Source of the DNA: Tigriopus japonicus
Lineage: Eukaryota > Arthropoda > Copepoda > Harpacticoida > Harpacticidae
DNA length: 64,000 bases
NCBI GenBank assembly: GCA_010645155.1
Contig: CM021323.1
Coordinates: 8,720,666 to 8,784,665, forward strand
Direction: 5' to 3'
Positions 34,901-47,718 of this stretch are shown piece after piece. The translations under genes were made by a program, and so were the position numbers. Every line of letters starts with the position of its first letter. Positions within the stretch are counted from its first letter, which is position 1. Under the pieces are notes generated by a model that had not been told where the DNA came from, did not search any database, and saw nothing but the letters and a program-made list of their open reading frames with translations.

Positions 34901-37900
34901 GGTAGAGCGGAAACATCTCATCCATTCACATTCAATGTGTCACCGTACTTTTTGGAATTCTAATACCAACCAACCACCGCCGTCGCTTCAACTCTTGTAG
35001 GTAGCTGTCGTGGCATATAAAATGAAGTGACACACTCACTCTTCTATAGTGCGTAAGGGAACCATTTCTGGCGCTCAAGAAGAATGGGGGGAGAGAGACC
35101 ATTACACATGGACAAAGACGGCAGTTTGGCCGAAATGATCCACGGGTGGTACTAAGCACTAAACACACTACGTAGAAGTAGAGATTGAGACTCAGTTGAA
35201 TTTACTATCAGCCTTAAATTGCCATCGTTGGCCCAAGGATGATCGACAACACTTGTACAGCCATGGATTGCCTGTTTGATTTCAACTCGAACACATTCGG
35301 CAATCTGTGAGAGATTATCGAGTTCCAGGCTTACGTACACTTCATACACTTCTTTTTCCACTCGTTTTAAATTCATCATGTTATGTACAAGAACAGTTAA
35401 AGCCAGCAACTGTGAACTGCTTGCCAGTGACCTGGAGGAATTCGTTGTATATTTTAGCGCCGGGAATGCCCAGCGGGCATGCAGACTTCGGCAAGCACCC
35501 CTCCTGATCTTTCTCTTGGCAGTATGTATCGTGCATCATGAAATATGAAATCTCCAGGAGTAGTATATATTGCACCCGATTTTCGCAGNNNNNNNNNNNN
35601 NNNNNNNNNNNNNNNNNNNNNNNNNNNNNNNNNNNNNNNNNNNNNNNNNNNNNNNNNNNNNNNNNNNNNNNNNNNNNNNNNNNNNNNNNNNNNNNNNNNN
35701 NNNNNNNNNNNNNNNNNNNNNNNNNNNNNNNNNNNNNNNNNNNNNNNNNNNNNNNNNNNNNNNNNNNNNNNNNNNNNNNNNNNNCTGCGAAAATCGGGTG
35801 CAATATATACTACTTCCAGGGTTTTGAATTCCCAGCAAAATCGATCTCAGAACAGGCCACATTCATCCTAGCCAAAAAGATTGCTCTTGGCAAAGCTATC
35901 GACAAGTAGGTTTTAGCCGAGTGTATGTACAGTACAGTACGTACCGCACTGTAAACACCAATACGTTAGAGCGTCGAATTGGTAGTGCATAGGGGTGATA
36001 GTGGACAGAAATGTCCCTCCGGGAGAATTTGGATTCAATAAGAGCTCGTCTAATCATATCGCCAGACAACTTTGAGCCATAGACATATTGAGCGGATTAC
36101 GTCAAGTGCCCTCCCTTCCCTTCCTTTCCAACTTCCTTGTCGACTTCAGTTACGATGGCAAATGATGGCTTCCCTCTCTGGCTGGCCAGTAACAAACTTT
36201 GAGTGAGTCCACAATGGCTGGCTCCACCACTAAGGTGGTAAGCAGAAGCAACTCTAAAACTTTTCAGTTCTCTAAGACTTTCTCCCTCATACCGCTAAAA
36301 ATGTACATGCGACGGCCAGGGCCACATTTATTGAGCCCACTGTGATCCTCGGGGAATGAAGACATTCCCATGGGCCGAGGGGTACACTACTCACCCCAAA
36401 ATTAGGCAGACATACCAACCATTTCGTCCATATTTCGAACCGAGTTACCACTGACGTTTTAATATGCATTGTGATGTACATACCTGCAAGAGAGAAAGAG
36501 AGGACCTTCAAATATAATGATAATAATAATAGCCACGTTACCATCGCATCGGCGGCACGAACATTAAAATTCATTTTGACATTGATTACCCCTCCAAAGT
36601 TTTGTGTCTACTCACTTCCTAGCTTCCTTTTGCGCGAGATACGTGGTTATTCCCGCAGCCCATTGAAACAGGACGGACAAAGGGGTGGGCTGAATGGCTG
36701 GGACCACAAGTAGGTCCGAATCATGATAACAATCGCCCATTCCATAGATAAAACTTTGGGGCCCCGATATTCTTTTAGTCTGGACTTTGACAGCAACAGG
36801 TTGGTCGCAATAATTCACCTTTGTAATCCTGGTACCAATCGTTCGAATTGGTGTTTTTTTTTCAACCCTCCCTCCGTTCCTTCTGTCAGTTTGGTGTGGA
36901 GTTGAAGGTGTTGATTGGCGAGCATTGTTTCTCTCTCACACACACTCGAACAAAAAGCAAACAGGAGGAACATTTTTGATGAGAGGTAATTTGTCATATC
37001 AAAGGAGCAGAGAAACACCACCCCTTGGATGAAAAGGAGAAAAGACAATTTTCCCAAGATTGCGTTTTGCTGCCCCTTTTCTCTCTTTCTTTTCTCAGTC
37101 TGTCTGAGTTGGATTTATGAGGCTTTAAAGCCAAAACCGACCTGCATGTTCAGTACATTATTACGGTTTTCTCCTTTGAACTCGTGATCTATGCTTGGAT
37201 GAGTGTATTTGTGGCCAAGAAAAGACGAAAAACCAACAATGCATTTGTCGTCCACACACTTAAAGGAACTAAGCTCCCTTTCAAGTTGAAACTCGGGCGT
37301 GAAATCACTCCCCTTGACGATTGTGGCTTTATCTATTTGCATCGAGGAGACTACTCGTTCTAGACCCAAGGTGGAACTCACCCCGTCTAATAGTTCTACT
37401 AACAGAGATTCCCCTGAAATATACAAAAAGGCAGTCAGATTGCATGACACGAGATGTTCAGAGCGTTCAGGGCCCAACCCTCATTTTGGCTATCTTGATG
37501 GGAGGAGGTTGGAGAGTTTGCTTCATGGGGATCTTTTGTTCAACCACCGAGCGAGGTCCAAACTCACACACAGTGAGTGAAACAGACACTCACACACGCA
37601 GTAGGTCCAAGCAAGTTGATGGTCGAGACTGATCGTCCGATGATACCGACCACAACAGGTACTACGTTCAATGTACAACTACGTACAGAAGGGCTCGAGC
37701 AGGCCAAAAGCAAAAAGGCACCACCAGAAAGGTGACAGAACAATGGTGCCTACTGTATGTACGTGTGTCAGATCTTGCTTGGTCTTCATACATTTCAATT
37801 CCAAGTCCATTGAAAAGTTTCGAACAAGATCAAAGCATTTCTGTGTCGTGTTTGTTGGATGGAGAGGGATGAGCGGATTCATAAGCCAGCTCTTATCTCC

Positions 37901-40900
37901 AATGAGAGGGAAAGATAAAATTCTTGACTCGGAATTCCGGACTGCCTGCACAGCTGGCTGAATTCAAAGAGCATCACAAGCGACAAAAACTTGTTTCACG
38001 TGACATCTAAATATGCCTCCGATGATTTTAGATGCTTCCAAATGGAAAAAGGCAAACGAAAGAATATCACCCAAGCATTATAATACCGCTGAAGCAATCG
38101 CAAACAATAACATCCCACGAGAAATCCAATCCAATGGCTCGTCTATCATAATTATTCAACCGATCCATGAGAAGAAAATCGTCCAACAATCAGCAATCAG
38201 ACGAGGGAGAGAAAAAGTCCCTGTTTCTTCCTGAAGTCAGGATGAGCCATAAACCTGGCAGCTCAGGTGCTTGAATACATCCCACATACAGTATCTACCT
38301 AAACAACATTCGTGGTACCAAAGGTCCACCAGGTTGCGTGCAGTCAGACTATTAGGAGGAACTCATGACCACGACGACGATGACAACAACAACAACAACC
38401 AAGGCTGCTGACATACCTGCTTGGTTTCTTACACCAAATTGTACGTACAGAACGTGGTAATACTTCCTAAGCACCTGTACTTACGAGGTAAGCAGGAGCT
38501 CGTTTCAAATTGTTGTTGATGATGAATGGAAATTGCTTCCGTAAGACATTTCTCGTCGTTTTTTCGTTCTAAATCACCTTCTAATCCTCGGCCACAATTC
38601 AATGCTACAACGTGTATTCGAACGCCAAGGAAACGAATCAAGAGGATTAAGCCCAAGCGATCTCATTCCGTGTGTAATTTCCTCTTCGCTCTTTAATTAC
38701 ACTCGTTTTGAAATGTGATCACCTGAAAGCATTTGTTGAGAGCGGAGGTCTGCGTCGCAGCTCACCGACTGCCGCTCCTTCGATCCAAAAGGCACGAAGA
38801 GGCGCACTAGCAGCAGCCAAGCCATTCAGACCAAGCTTGCTCACTCTTTGGCCTCTCGACGGTTGTATTCATTAACAAGGAGGAACAGAGTGGCATGGCC
38901 AATGGACATGGGGCTTACGGTGGTTTGGAGGGCATGCCAAAACAAACATGCTTTTGTTTGCGATGTTTGTGACCCTTCTTCCATCCAGTATTGCAACTCG
39001 TAGCAACGAAATAACAAATCAAGGGGACATTTTCGAGATGAGACGCCAACATTTGAGTGCAAATTGGGACGCAAGCCAGTCAAGATGAAATGAACTCTCA
39101 CGTCCAGCTATGCAAAACCTTTTAAATTGCCCATGCAATCGAAAACTTAGAGTACATGTATTAGATAAAAAAACGACGTGGACGTTCTGAGAAGAAACGA
39201 GCCTCAACGTTGAGAACGAAGAGGAGAAGAACCCTTTGCGAGGGAATCAAAAAGCTACCTAAGTCTTCACCGTGCATATGGGGAGGGCCTGTGCTAAAGC
39301 AATACGGTATTAGCTCACAACCATCCAAGAAGGATTGGAGCACATGAGAGAGTCAGCTCGCTTATAATTAAGGAATGTCTTCCTGAATTCGTGCCTGTTG
39401 GTCATGAGGCGAGGCGAAACACATTCCTCTGTGCCTCTCGCCATTGATGCTGCTTCTTCATCTTCTCCTCCCTGCTCATTTCATTTCGGAATGAGCGAAC
39501 ATGTACTGACCTACACTCACGAAATTGAATCAAAAAAATCGTACCATCATTTGAAATGGGCACTAAAGTTAGTTAGCTAGTCGGTTGGGTTGTTCTGTTT
39601 CTCTCTCTTGACCTGATTCAAAGCTCAAATTATGGTGGCCCTTATCAAAGTGATGGGCTACCTACCATTAAAGAATCAACTCTCTTCTCAAGATGATGAT
39701 GATGATCGTCATCATGACCATGTCTGGGATGAAATTGATTGAAAATTCCTTCGATCAGTGGAACAGTCCTTCCCAAGAAAAAAGAAACGTGTTCATGTTT
39801 CCTTTCCTCTCTTCTTTCATTGTACAAGACTAGAAGATCGCTCCTAGGAATTACGCTTTTGTCTCGGTCTTAAAATGGCATAGCTGTCGTTTCGTCATCG
39901 TCCAATCTCCAAATGGCAAATGTCTACTCCAAGTTTGTGCCACCTACCTCACAATATGGTCTCTCTCTTCTTCAAACTGTCGGGGAGAAATCAAAAGTTG
40001 AACTTTGGACGACGTTCTTGCCAGCAGCCGCGGTGTTCTTCCAACCACGTTGGCTTCTCTTTCTTTCTTTCTTTCTTTCTTTCTTTGGTACATGACGTGT
40101 CTTTCCAGCTAGACTCGAGCAGAATGAACCAAGGGGAGATTACCCCCTCCCTTCCCTTCTCTTCTCTTCTCCCTTCTTTCTTTCTTCCTTTCCTTTGCTC
40201 TTTTCCGTCTCACTTCTGCAAAGAGTCTTTCTCTGTTCTTCGGTGTCCCTCTAACTTGTCGCCCTATCTAGGCTGCTTTTAGGAATATCTTGAGTGAACA
40301 AAAGGGAACTCGGAAGAAAAAAAGAGAATCCTTCTACTCGCCGACGACATCTCGAGGAATGCAAATTTTGAAGCCCAATTTCTTAATTCGCATAGAGATG
40401 CCACTTAATTTGCGGATAGTCTCCTTGATGGGTTCGTTCGAGTCAATTTTCAAAATGAATTGCCAACTTTTCCTTTAACCCAAGCTTCTTTCGTCGATGT
40501 TCTTTTCATCCCTTTCTCCTTTGGGTCTGAAAGTCGACACTCTCTTTTCCTTTTCATGGCGGCCAAGTTCAAGCGCGAAAGTCACTCAAACTGATTTACT
40601 TTTCACACTTCAAATCCCAATTTTCAACTTGGGGAAGGGAGAGCTCGTATGTTTTGTGAATGAAGTGCGCTTTCCCAAATTCTGATTGGGAACATTGGAT
40701 TTCTTTTCCGAAGGTTTATCGCTTGAGGAAGCAAACATAACCGATGGGTTTTTTCTTCTTCAAAGTGTCTTGAACTGAGAGCTCGCTATTATCTGGCGTC
40801 GAAAACAAGACATGATCATAAATGTTATTGTCGTCGGGGGTGTTTCTAGCTTTCTCTAGCCGAGCCTCTTTTTTCGATATGTACAGATTCAAAAATGATG

Positions 40901-43900
40901 TGCACCGATGGACATGGAGCACACAATTGTACATACCCTACCAACTACTGAGAAAAAAGATGCAGGAGCTTTGGAGGGGGTCGTAATGATGATAATAATA
41001 ATTCCATATTCAGAGCGAAACATCCATCCGCATGCACTCATTCATTCATCAAAAACACAAATGATACGGGCTCACGTCCAAGATCCTTGCTTCCAAGCTG
41101 TTTTCTCTGTATGCGCTCGCGATGTGCAAATAAAATAAACAGTCAGACGAAACTGTGTTGTTAGACGACAACAGTAACGGGGAATTTTGGTCATGACGCA
41201 ACATTTTAGCTTGGCACAAGAAATAAGATGGATGGATCGGCGAGCCCAGACGAGAAGGAACGAGTCTAACAAGAATAAAAAGTAGGGAAGGAGAGAGAGA
41301 GAGAGAGATTATATGAAAGAAAGGATTGCCCGGCGTCTCGAGACGCAGGGAAAAAATGCAATAAATTCTGGCCTTGACGGAACTCGCTCATGAAAAATTG
41401 CCGACTCGCTGCTCACTACAAACAATCTTAAGGAAAACTGTAAAGCGAATATGCTTAAAAACAGAGAGACCTTTAGACGTAACCAAATTTGACAAAATGA
41501 TGTTCCGTTCTGCGTTGTCCAATACGCAAACCAACGATTCTCCTGTGAGCTGGATCTGGCAATTCATCTTGAGTGAGGCAGTAAGTAGGCAGTGATTTAG
41601 GTGGAGGTGCACCGATAAATTAAAGGCTAAACAAGGGGTTGAACGAGAACAAAGAACATGAGTTGCCTGGGTGACTAAATGTTTCACACCAGAGGACAAA
41701 TTATCCATGGTGGGTTTTAATTAGGCAAGCCAAAAACGTGGACCATTTGTTCTTGGCAGAATGGGGAAACACCAACTAAACAACAACCAACCCACTCGAA
41801 AAAGAAGCCCCTCAAAAGGACCTCCAATGAGAAGCACCGCCGAAAAGAAGGAAACGACCAAAAAGAAGGAAAGAACCCTCGATCTCCGTCTTCTTTCCAG
41901 GACTTAAAGGGGGAAAAGGAGAGGCGAAATGGAAATCTAGACCTAACCCTTGTCGACAGACAGGTCCATGATCAGATGTCACCCATTCTCCCACAAACCA
42001 CAGCCTTGGCTGTCTCTCTCTCCCAGACGAATACACGCATTATTATGCGATGGCCAACCCCTACAACCATCAACCATCCACCACCCTCTCTCCAAAAATC
42101 AAGAAAATGGAGGGAGTCCGTGAAAATCTCATTATTTCCGAGAGTGCCAGCCAGCCCATGCAGTGGTTGTACCACCATCTCCAGATTCCATCAATAGCAA
42201 TGGTGCCTGATGTGGAAACGTACCAATGTGCGGTGGTAGGGGCGATGGTGAGAATGGGTTGTGGGTTCCTAAAATTTGGCACACCAAATCGCTACGCTTG
42301 TGCCTCGTATACTTGGGGGTAAAGTCAACTACATCACCCAGTTGTAAAAGAGTATTGATTTTTCTTGGCCAGGTAGAACCTCTCTTCTGACTTAAATGAG
42401 ATTATCCAACACGAACAAGAAGCTATCTTGTCCGCTTTTCCACGATGGTGGAAGACTCTCAATGAGGAGCGAGTTCATTAGAACAACTCGAGAAGCAAGT
42501 AGACAATGAGCACCAAAAGTGAAGTGCATGAAGTACGTGGGACTAGGAGTAAGAATAATGGCCATACGTTGTTCCTCATGCTCGCTTTGAAACTTTTCTC
42601 ATTTTCCAAGCTACCTCATCTGATTGTGGTGGGGTGAAGAGACAGGGCGGAGGGAAGAGGGGAACAGGGTGAAACAGGGTGTGTGAGAAACAATGGTGCC
42701 CATGCACCTCTTACTTCATAGACTTTGCCGCAGTAATCTGTCCTTTGATGAACTATCTGAAAGCAAGTGCTGACCCGAATTTATGCGAACGCTGGTCAGC
42801 TTCACTGTGGACCTTTTGGCACACCCTGAAGGCATGGAATGGCTCTCTGATACTGGCTTCATTGTCTATGCAGATGGAACGATTCAAACTCGAGCAGGGT
42901 GAGACGACATTGATCCCCGGACGAACGAGAGGAATACGGAGAGATGCAAATATCCGTGCTCTCATTACCTGCATGCAAAGAAGTGCACTTGAGACAAACT
43001 GACCAGCACCAAGAGGAGCACTCCAATTATGACTTCCAATTCCCCTGACTAAGCGAGTGAGTGACTGACTGAGTGACTGAGTGAGTGGCTGACCGAGCGA
43101 TGACTCGACCAAGGCAAATGCTTGTTTCGCTCTGAACTTGTCAACAATTGTGGAGGAGATTGTTGCGGTCTGCCACAAGATGATTTCCATCTACCCACCC
43201 AAGTTACATGTTTTTCGCGGTTTTTCGCCTACCTCTTCCTCTGCCCTCTCGAGTAGATCTCTTTTGCTCTGCTTACCCTGAGAGCTCGGAGGTTTAACGA
43301 GTGAGGGACAGAACTCCTAAATCAAAGCCGGTCACGACTGCGATATTACTAGTACTCAGCTTTTGGTTCGTTCATTGCCCATTGAATCAAACATTTTCTT
43401 TCATCACAAGACATCAAAGCTCGCCTTGGTGGCTGCTTATCGTCTCCTCTTACTTCAATACAGAATGCATACAGCACATACTGAAGAACACCACAACTTG
43501 TACGACGTCAAACTACTACTAGTTCTACTGTACGTATGAAGCACAGCCAGCACTATATCATCCACACACATTCGACTCTTCGCCAGAGCCATCCAAGTAG
43601 TTGTTGTAGTAGTAGCAATTTCACTCTGAAACCGACCGACTAACAGACAGACAGACAGACTGACTGACAGTGACTTGTTCACTACGCTTGCTTGGCTGCT
43701 CTCATGTGCATACGTAGTTGAAGAGGAAGACTCGGCAATGGAGATCGTTCGTTCGTTTGCTCGTTCGCTATTCACTTGCTTCAAGTGGAAGGAGAATTGC
43801 TAGGCTCGAGAAAACGGGGGGCACAATTCCTTAAAAAAAGGTCAGCAAAGTTCATGATGGCTTGAAGTGGCTGAAAAAGCTAAGAGCTGACTAACTCCAA

Positions 43901-45794
43901 ACGAGAGAGGAAGAAGGGTGGAAATAATGCTCGTTGAAAACAATCACGAGCCAGGTGAGTGTTTCGATGACAGTAGGAGGGAGTTTCTCGTTTGAACCCA
44001 TTAACGTGACCGGGATGGATTGATGAACAGCACATAAAAAACGGCAATGCCACTCGTATTTGATACAGTGCGAACATTTCGCGGAAGCTTACCTTTATCC
44101 TCTTTGTCAACGGGAAATGGTTCGGACGATTCCAGGATGTGATGACCATCAATGTGATGAGAGAGAATGTTTGGCTTCACCACGGCTTTGGGAGTGGCTG
44201 AGCCGGATTCAAGGGCCTTTGAGTCCTCCTGGTTGCTCGATGTTTGTTCAGTCTTGGACTTGAGGTCTTCTTTCGGAGAGGCCGAACTGGAGGCCACGTT
44301 CGAAGTCGAGTTTGACTTGGTATTACTCTCCAATCCTGATGACGCGGTCGTTGTGGGAGTGGGTAACATGGGCTGTAGTTTTGGGGGTTGGCTATAAAAG
44401 CTGGAGTTGGTGGCCGGAGTCACGGGGAGACCCTGAGAAGTCTGAAGAATTGGGGGGCCACCTTGTCGGGAAGTGTTGGGAACGGGTGAGCAGGGTAAAC
44501 GAGGTGGGGACATGGTTGACGAAGGAGGTGCCTTGAACGTATTCAAAGAAGACTTGGATGGCCCAGCAGGTCGGCCCAATGGACCCTTGGGTGACATTTT
44601 GGTCTTGCTTTTGGGGCTACTTTGCGGAGCAAAGCCGGGTAGGTTGCTGGAGGTGCTTAGAAGTCCAGGGCGGCTGGTGTTAGTGCCTGTCGGCAATAAG
44701 GGAGCTAAATTTCGCGAAATAGGCGTCTTGCCCGGGGGAGGCTGTTGGGGTAGGCTTACTGGGGGCCTAATGGCTGTTGACATGGGCATCAACGACATAC
44801 TGGGAGCCATACTAGTGGAAATTTGCTGAGGGCCTCCAGACATGGGCTGACCCATGGGTTGAGCGGAAGGTGAGAACATGAGTGTTTGTCCGCCTGTGTG
44901 ATCAGGTGTTGCGGGAGATCGGAAAATGAGTTGGCCATTCTGAAAGATGGCTTGCCCTTGGGGCTGGTTCATATAGGCCATTCCCGGTGGCAACACCAAA
45001 GGTTGGGTTGGCCCATTGCTTTGGGGATGCGGCAGATTTGGATGTTGGGGCAACTGCGCTCCAGATATAGTGTTGAGGCCCTTGTGATCACCTGGCTTCA
45101 TTTGAGACGAAACGGATGAAACCGAAGTGGGAGCACTGGATTGGTGCCCGGCCAAAGCCATTTGGTTGGCAATCATATAGGTCTGAGGGCCAGAGGCTCC
45201 AGAGGCCGAAACCAACCCCCCACTGGTGATGGTATAAGCTTGGCTGCCAGCGGTCATGGCCTTACTTGTGGTGTTTTGTTGCATGGGCGAGGCTGCAATC
45301 ATCTGATGTCCCTGACCAGGCTTCTGAGCCATGTTGGTCAAGATAATCTGTTGTTGTCCGGGTTGCTGGGCCATCTGCATCCCAGCTTGAAGGGCAAAAC
45401 CCCCTTGTTGCAAAACCAGCTGGCCCTGTTGGTTGTAAGTGGCAAACGGTTGAAGCGTGAACGAACCACTTCCATTGGGGGCGCCATAGGGTTGCTGTAC
45501 AATCTGATACTGTCCTGGTTGCATGGGCTGACCCACTTGGGTCATGGCCTGGCCTGTGGACATAATTTGTTGGGGCTGCCCCGGTGCCCCGCCCATGGCA
45601 TGAGACATCCCTCCGGGCTGTTGTTGTTGCTGTTGTTGCTGCTGCTGTTGTTGTTGCTGTTGGCCTGGTTGCTGCATGGTATTCATTGGCTGAGGACCGA
45701 GCGATGGAATCGACGAGGGAATAACATTCGTCTGAAAATGCACTGTTGTCGGAACACTGGTGACCACGTTGGATCCTTTGGGGTAATTTGACAT
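22636..45794 (-). CDS. ph: Polyhomeotic (PHC) homologue, Polycomb PRC1 subunit, three coding exons seen
   Basis: Nuclear PRC1 subunit whose SAM domain polymerises to compact Polycomb-repressed chromatin. Exons are 45794-44093, 23328-23050 and 22982-22636; the joins are phase 1 to phase 1 and give 775 residues up to the first TGA. Order: polyQ near residues 40-62; long Q/P/S-rich region; HD1-type motif KPNILSHHIDGHHI..SSEPFPV (540-563); AT-hook KKRGPGRPPG (about 636-645); C-terminal SAM (about 703-771) with WSVQQVCDFVKALPGCSDY and EIDGQALMLLKADHLMSAM. The FCS zinc finger expected between HD1 and SAM is not in these exons. A symmetric phase-1 exon carrying it could lie unnoticed in the 20.8-kb intron or in the sequence gap. 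The start (MSNYPKGSNVV) is the most natural; an in-frame ATG 72 bp upstream (45866) also exists. No other gene was recognised inside the intron. Confidence 0.92.
23050..23328 (-). CDS. ph: Polyhomeotic exon with Ser/Thr-rich linker and AT-hook
   Basis: A 279-nt exon, symmetric in phase 1 and so skippable without a frameshift. The acceptor is CTTGTAG (ending at 23329) and the donor GTATGT (23049-23044). It encodes VAARSRKKSDKPF, a Ser/Thr/Asn-rich stretch and KKRGPGRPPGSTRQ. The AT-hook-like GRPPG may bind the DNA minor groove (inference). Confidence 0.88.
23329..44092 (-). other. Giant polyhomeotic intron (20.8 kb)
   Basis: Donor GTAAGC at 44092 and acceptor CTTGTAG at 23329. The intron is strikingly poor in recognisable transposons compared with both flanks. 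It is rich in short tracts: TTCG/CGAA tetranucleotides (26902, 30808, 33668, 43748), GA/CT runs (25675, 26519, 26948, 31750, 41290), TAGC runs (30970), CTTT runs (40060) and GTACGTAC-like palindromes (27193, 33346, 34376, 38442). Many random long frames occur on both strands without recognisable protein features. A tRNA-like fragment on the minus strand lies near 24348-24410. It contains a 196-base gap at 35589-35784. Conserved regulatory elements are likely (inference). Confidence 0.8.
35559..35814. repeat. Perfect 30-bp inverted repeat bracketing an assembly gap
   Basis: AGTAGTATATATTGCACCCG.. (35559-35588) and its exact reverse complement (35785-35814) directly abut the 196-base run of N. 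This is either the outer part of a hairpin or TIR element that could not be assembled, or a misjoined palindrome. Confidence 0.8.
44093..45794 (-). CDS. ph: Polyhomeotic first coding exon (polyQ, Q/P/S-rich, HD1 motif)
   Basis: A 1702-nt exon encoding 567 residues plus one base. It starts MSNYPKGSNVVTSVP, has a run of about 16 glutamines built from mixed CAA and CAG codons (45612-45660 region), long Gln/Met/Pro/Ser-rich sequence as in Drosophila Ph, and ends with KPNILSHHIDGHHI and PFPVDKEDK followed by GTAAGC. This last part matches the conserved PHC HD1 region that precedes the FCS finger in other species. Any 5' UTR exons were not identified. Confidence 0.9.
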
Positions 45795-47718
45795 TTCAGT
45801 CACTCCAGCACAAGCACAACACTGGCTGAGTAGAGTCTTCTCCTCTCTGCCCTTGATTGCATGCACACAAGTGAGTGACTAGCAAAGCAAGCGATGGAGG
45901 GAGAAACTCTACGCGGAGAAAATATGCCTCACATGCACCGTTTGTTCCTTCGCTTTGCCAGAAGGATTCTTCGTTCACGAACCGAGTGCACGTACGTAAT
46001 CGAATATATCTTCTCTTTTCCAAGGAGAACAAATCTAGCACGACACTTCACGCTGTAGTACTTCACTCAATGCATTTATTACATGATCACTTCAACACAT
46101 AAACTCCACAAGGTCTGAACTAGAGCCTGTAATATTTGTCGAATTGTGGTTGAAATGTCTCACTTCACTCGCTATCCTCAGTGGGATCGAAAAAACTGCA
46201 CACCGCTTCGCAATCGGGATCCTGAGGACTGACTGAGTTCAGTGTGGCAGAGATGGATTTACTCCTAGCTGTGACAGAGCTCACAGGAGGCACACACTCT
46301 ATTTGAGAGAAGAACGAACCGACGAGAAGGGGAGTGAGTGAGTCGGTGTGGCTGCTGATCATCGCAGTCCGTTCGTTAGATCGTTCGTTCGTTCGTTCGT
46401 TCTCTCATCCTCCAACCCAAGGGAAGGAAGAACGAACGGACGAATCTTTAGTGCCCCTCAACTCCCCTTCCTTCCCTCCCAGCAAGCTAGCTGCTCGTCC
46501 GTTCGCAGTCACTCCAAGGTGCTGGGCTAGCTAGATAGCTAGCTAGCTAGCCTGGTTCCCCTCCACCATTTGTGCTGGTCCAGCTGGTGATGGTCGTAAA
46601 AATGGAAGTACGCCTCTTTCTCTTGGTGGTGGTGGCAGAGCTACGTTTTCCGTTTGGGATGGCTGAGCTAGTCGAGTGAGCAAACACCGGCTGCAGACAG
46701 ACTGCGGAGAATAATGGTCCTCCAATAATGCTGGCACATCGTCCCTTCTCTCTTTCTCTGTGCATTTATTATGCCAAGCGGACTGGCGTTATCTCTGGCG
46801 TCTGGCGTGCGTGGCTTGCAAAGCGGACGCCCACCCATGGCTTGTTGAAAAGGGGGCGCCAAGGCTGGCCGGCAAAAGGAAACATTTCAACTGATTGGAT
46901 ATCTGGCCCGTCTTGCTCGCGTGAATGCAGAGCAATGAGACGCTTCCACCTTCAATGTGGCTCCTCCCCTTGTTTTCTGCTCTTCTCTTCTGCGTTTGTT
47001 AGGCTAGCTTTGAGACCAGCTGCATGCGACAAGATCTCTTTCTTTCTTTCTCTCCCCTCTCCATGAGGGTAGGCAACAACGACTCCCATGATAAGAGAAG
47101 CTAGTAGGCCATCTTTTTAGGGTGAGTGCTCCACAACCCACATGGACGGCCATCATCCCTGGCCTACCTACTGGGTGCCCGCACTGTACCCCGCTTCTCT
47201 TTCAGAGAAAAAAAAAGAAGTGTTAATCTAACGCCCAACCAACCGCTCGTCTGGCTCGTTCAGCCTTGTGCCATGAATGCTCTCAGCCGTTTTATGTCGA
47301 ATCCAAGCCCTGAAAAATTACCGCGAATGATCTGCACGGAAAGGATCTCTTTTAGGCGCCAAAACTCCCAAAACTCCGGGCCAGCCATTTTGTCTTCGGG
47401 TTGCAAAATGGAATATGAATCCTAGATGGGACTCCGAGGATAATTCATTTCAGGGGTGGGAGGTCGGATCAGGGCGGAGTTAGGCACAGCCATTCTTATC
47501 AATATGATTGCCTTGTCTCAAATATTGAATGGTTGTGGTATTTCCAAGACGCGATTGAAATAAGCGGCGTTAATGGAAAAAGACCAATAATCCTCGAGTG
47601 ACAGAATAGCCAGCACCATTGGTAAATTTAGAACCCATAATGCCGCTGGAATGTGGAAATCCGACACCCAACACCACCAATGAACAAGTAATCAGAGATC
47701 TGGAGACATTTGAATTAG
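45795..47718. other. Upstream region of polyhomeotic
   Basis: Probable promoter and 5' UTR area of the minus-strand ph gene, with the same motif style as its intron: a TTCG array at 46371-46402, TAGC repeats at 46523-46552, a GCACGTACGTAA palindrome near 45990. No gene was recognised. The style changes to transposon sequence at about 47.7 kb. Confidence 0.5.

Noticed and set aside
35152..35540. Two successive minus-strand frames beside the gap (ending GFNCSCT and LLLRSVFSA) that look faintly protein-like
   Set aside because: They are in different frames, no family was recognised, there are no clear splice sites, and the sequence adjoins a palindrome-flanked gap. Not enough to call a gene or the FCS exon.
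45141..45791. 216-codon plus-strand frame opposite ph exon 1
   Set aside because: Antisense shadow of the Gln-rich exon; the Leu run is the complement of the CAG/CAA tract.
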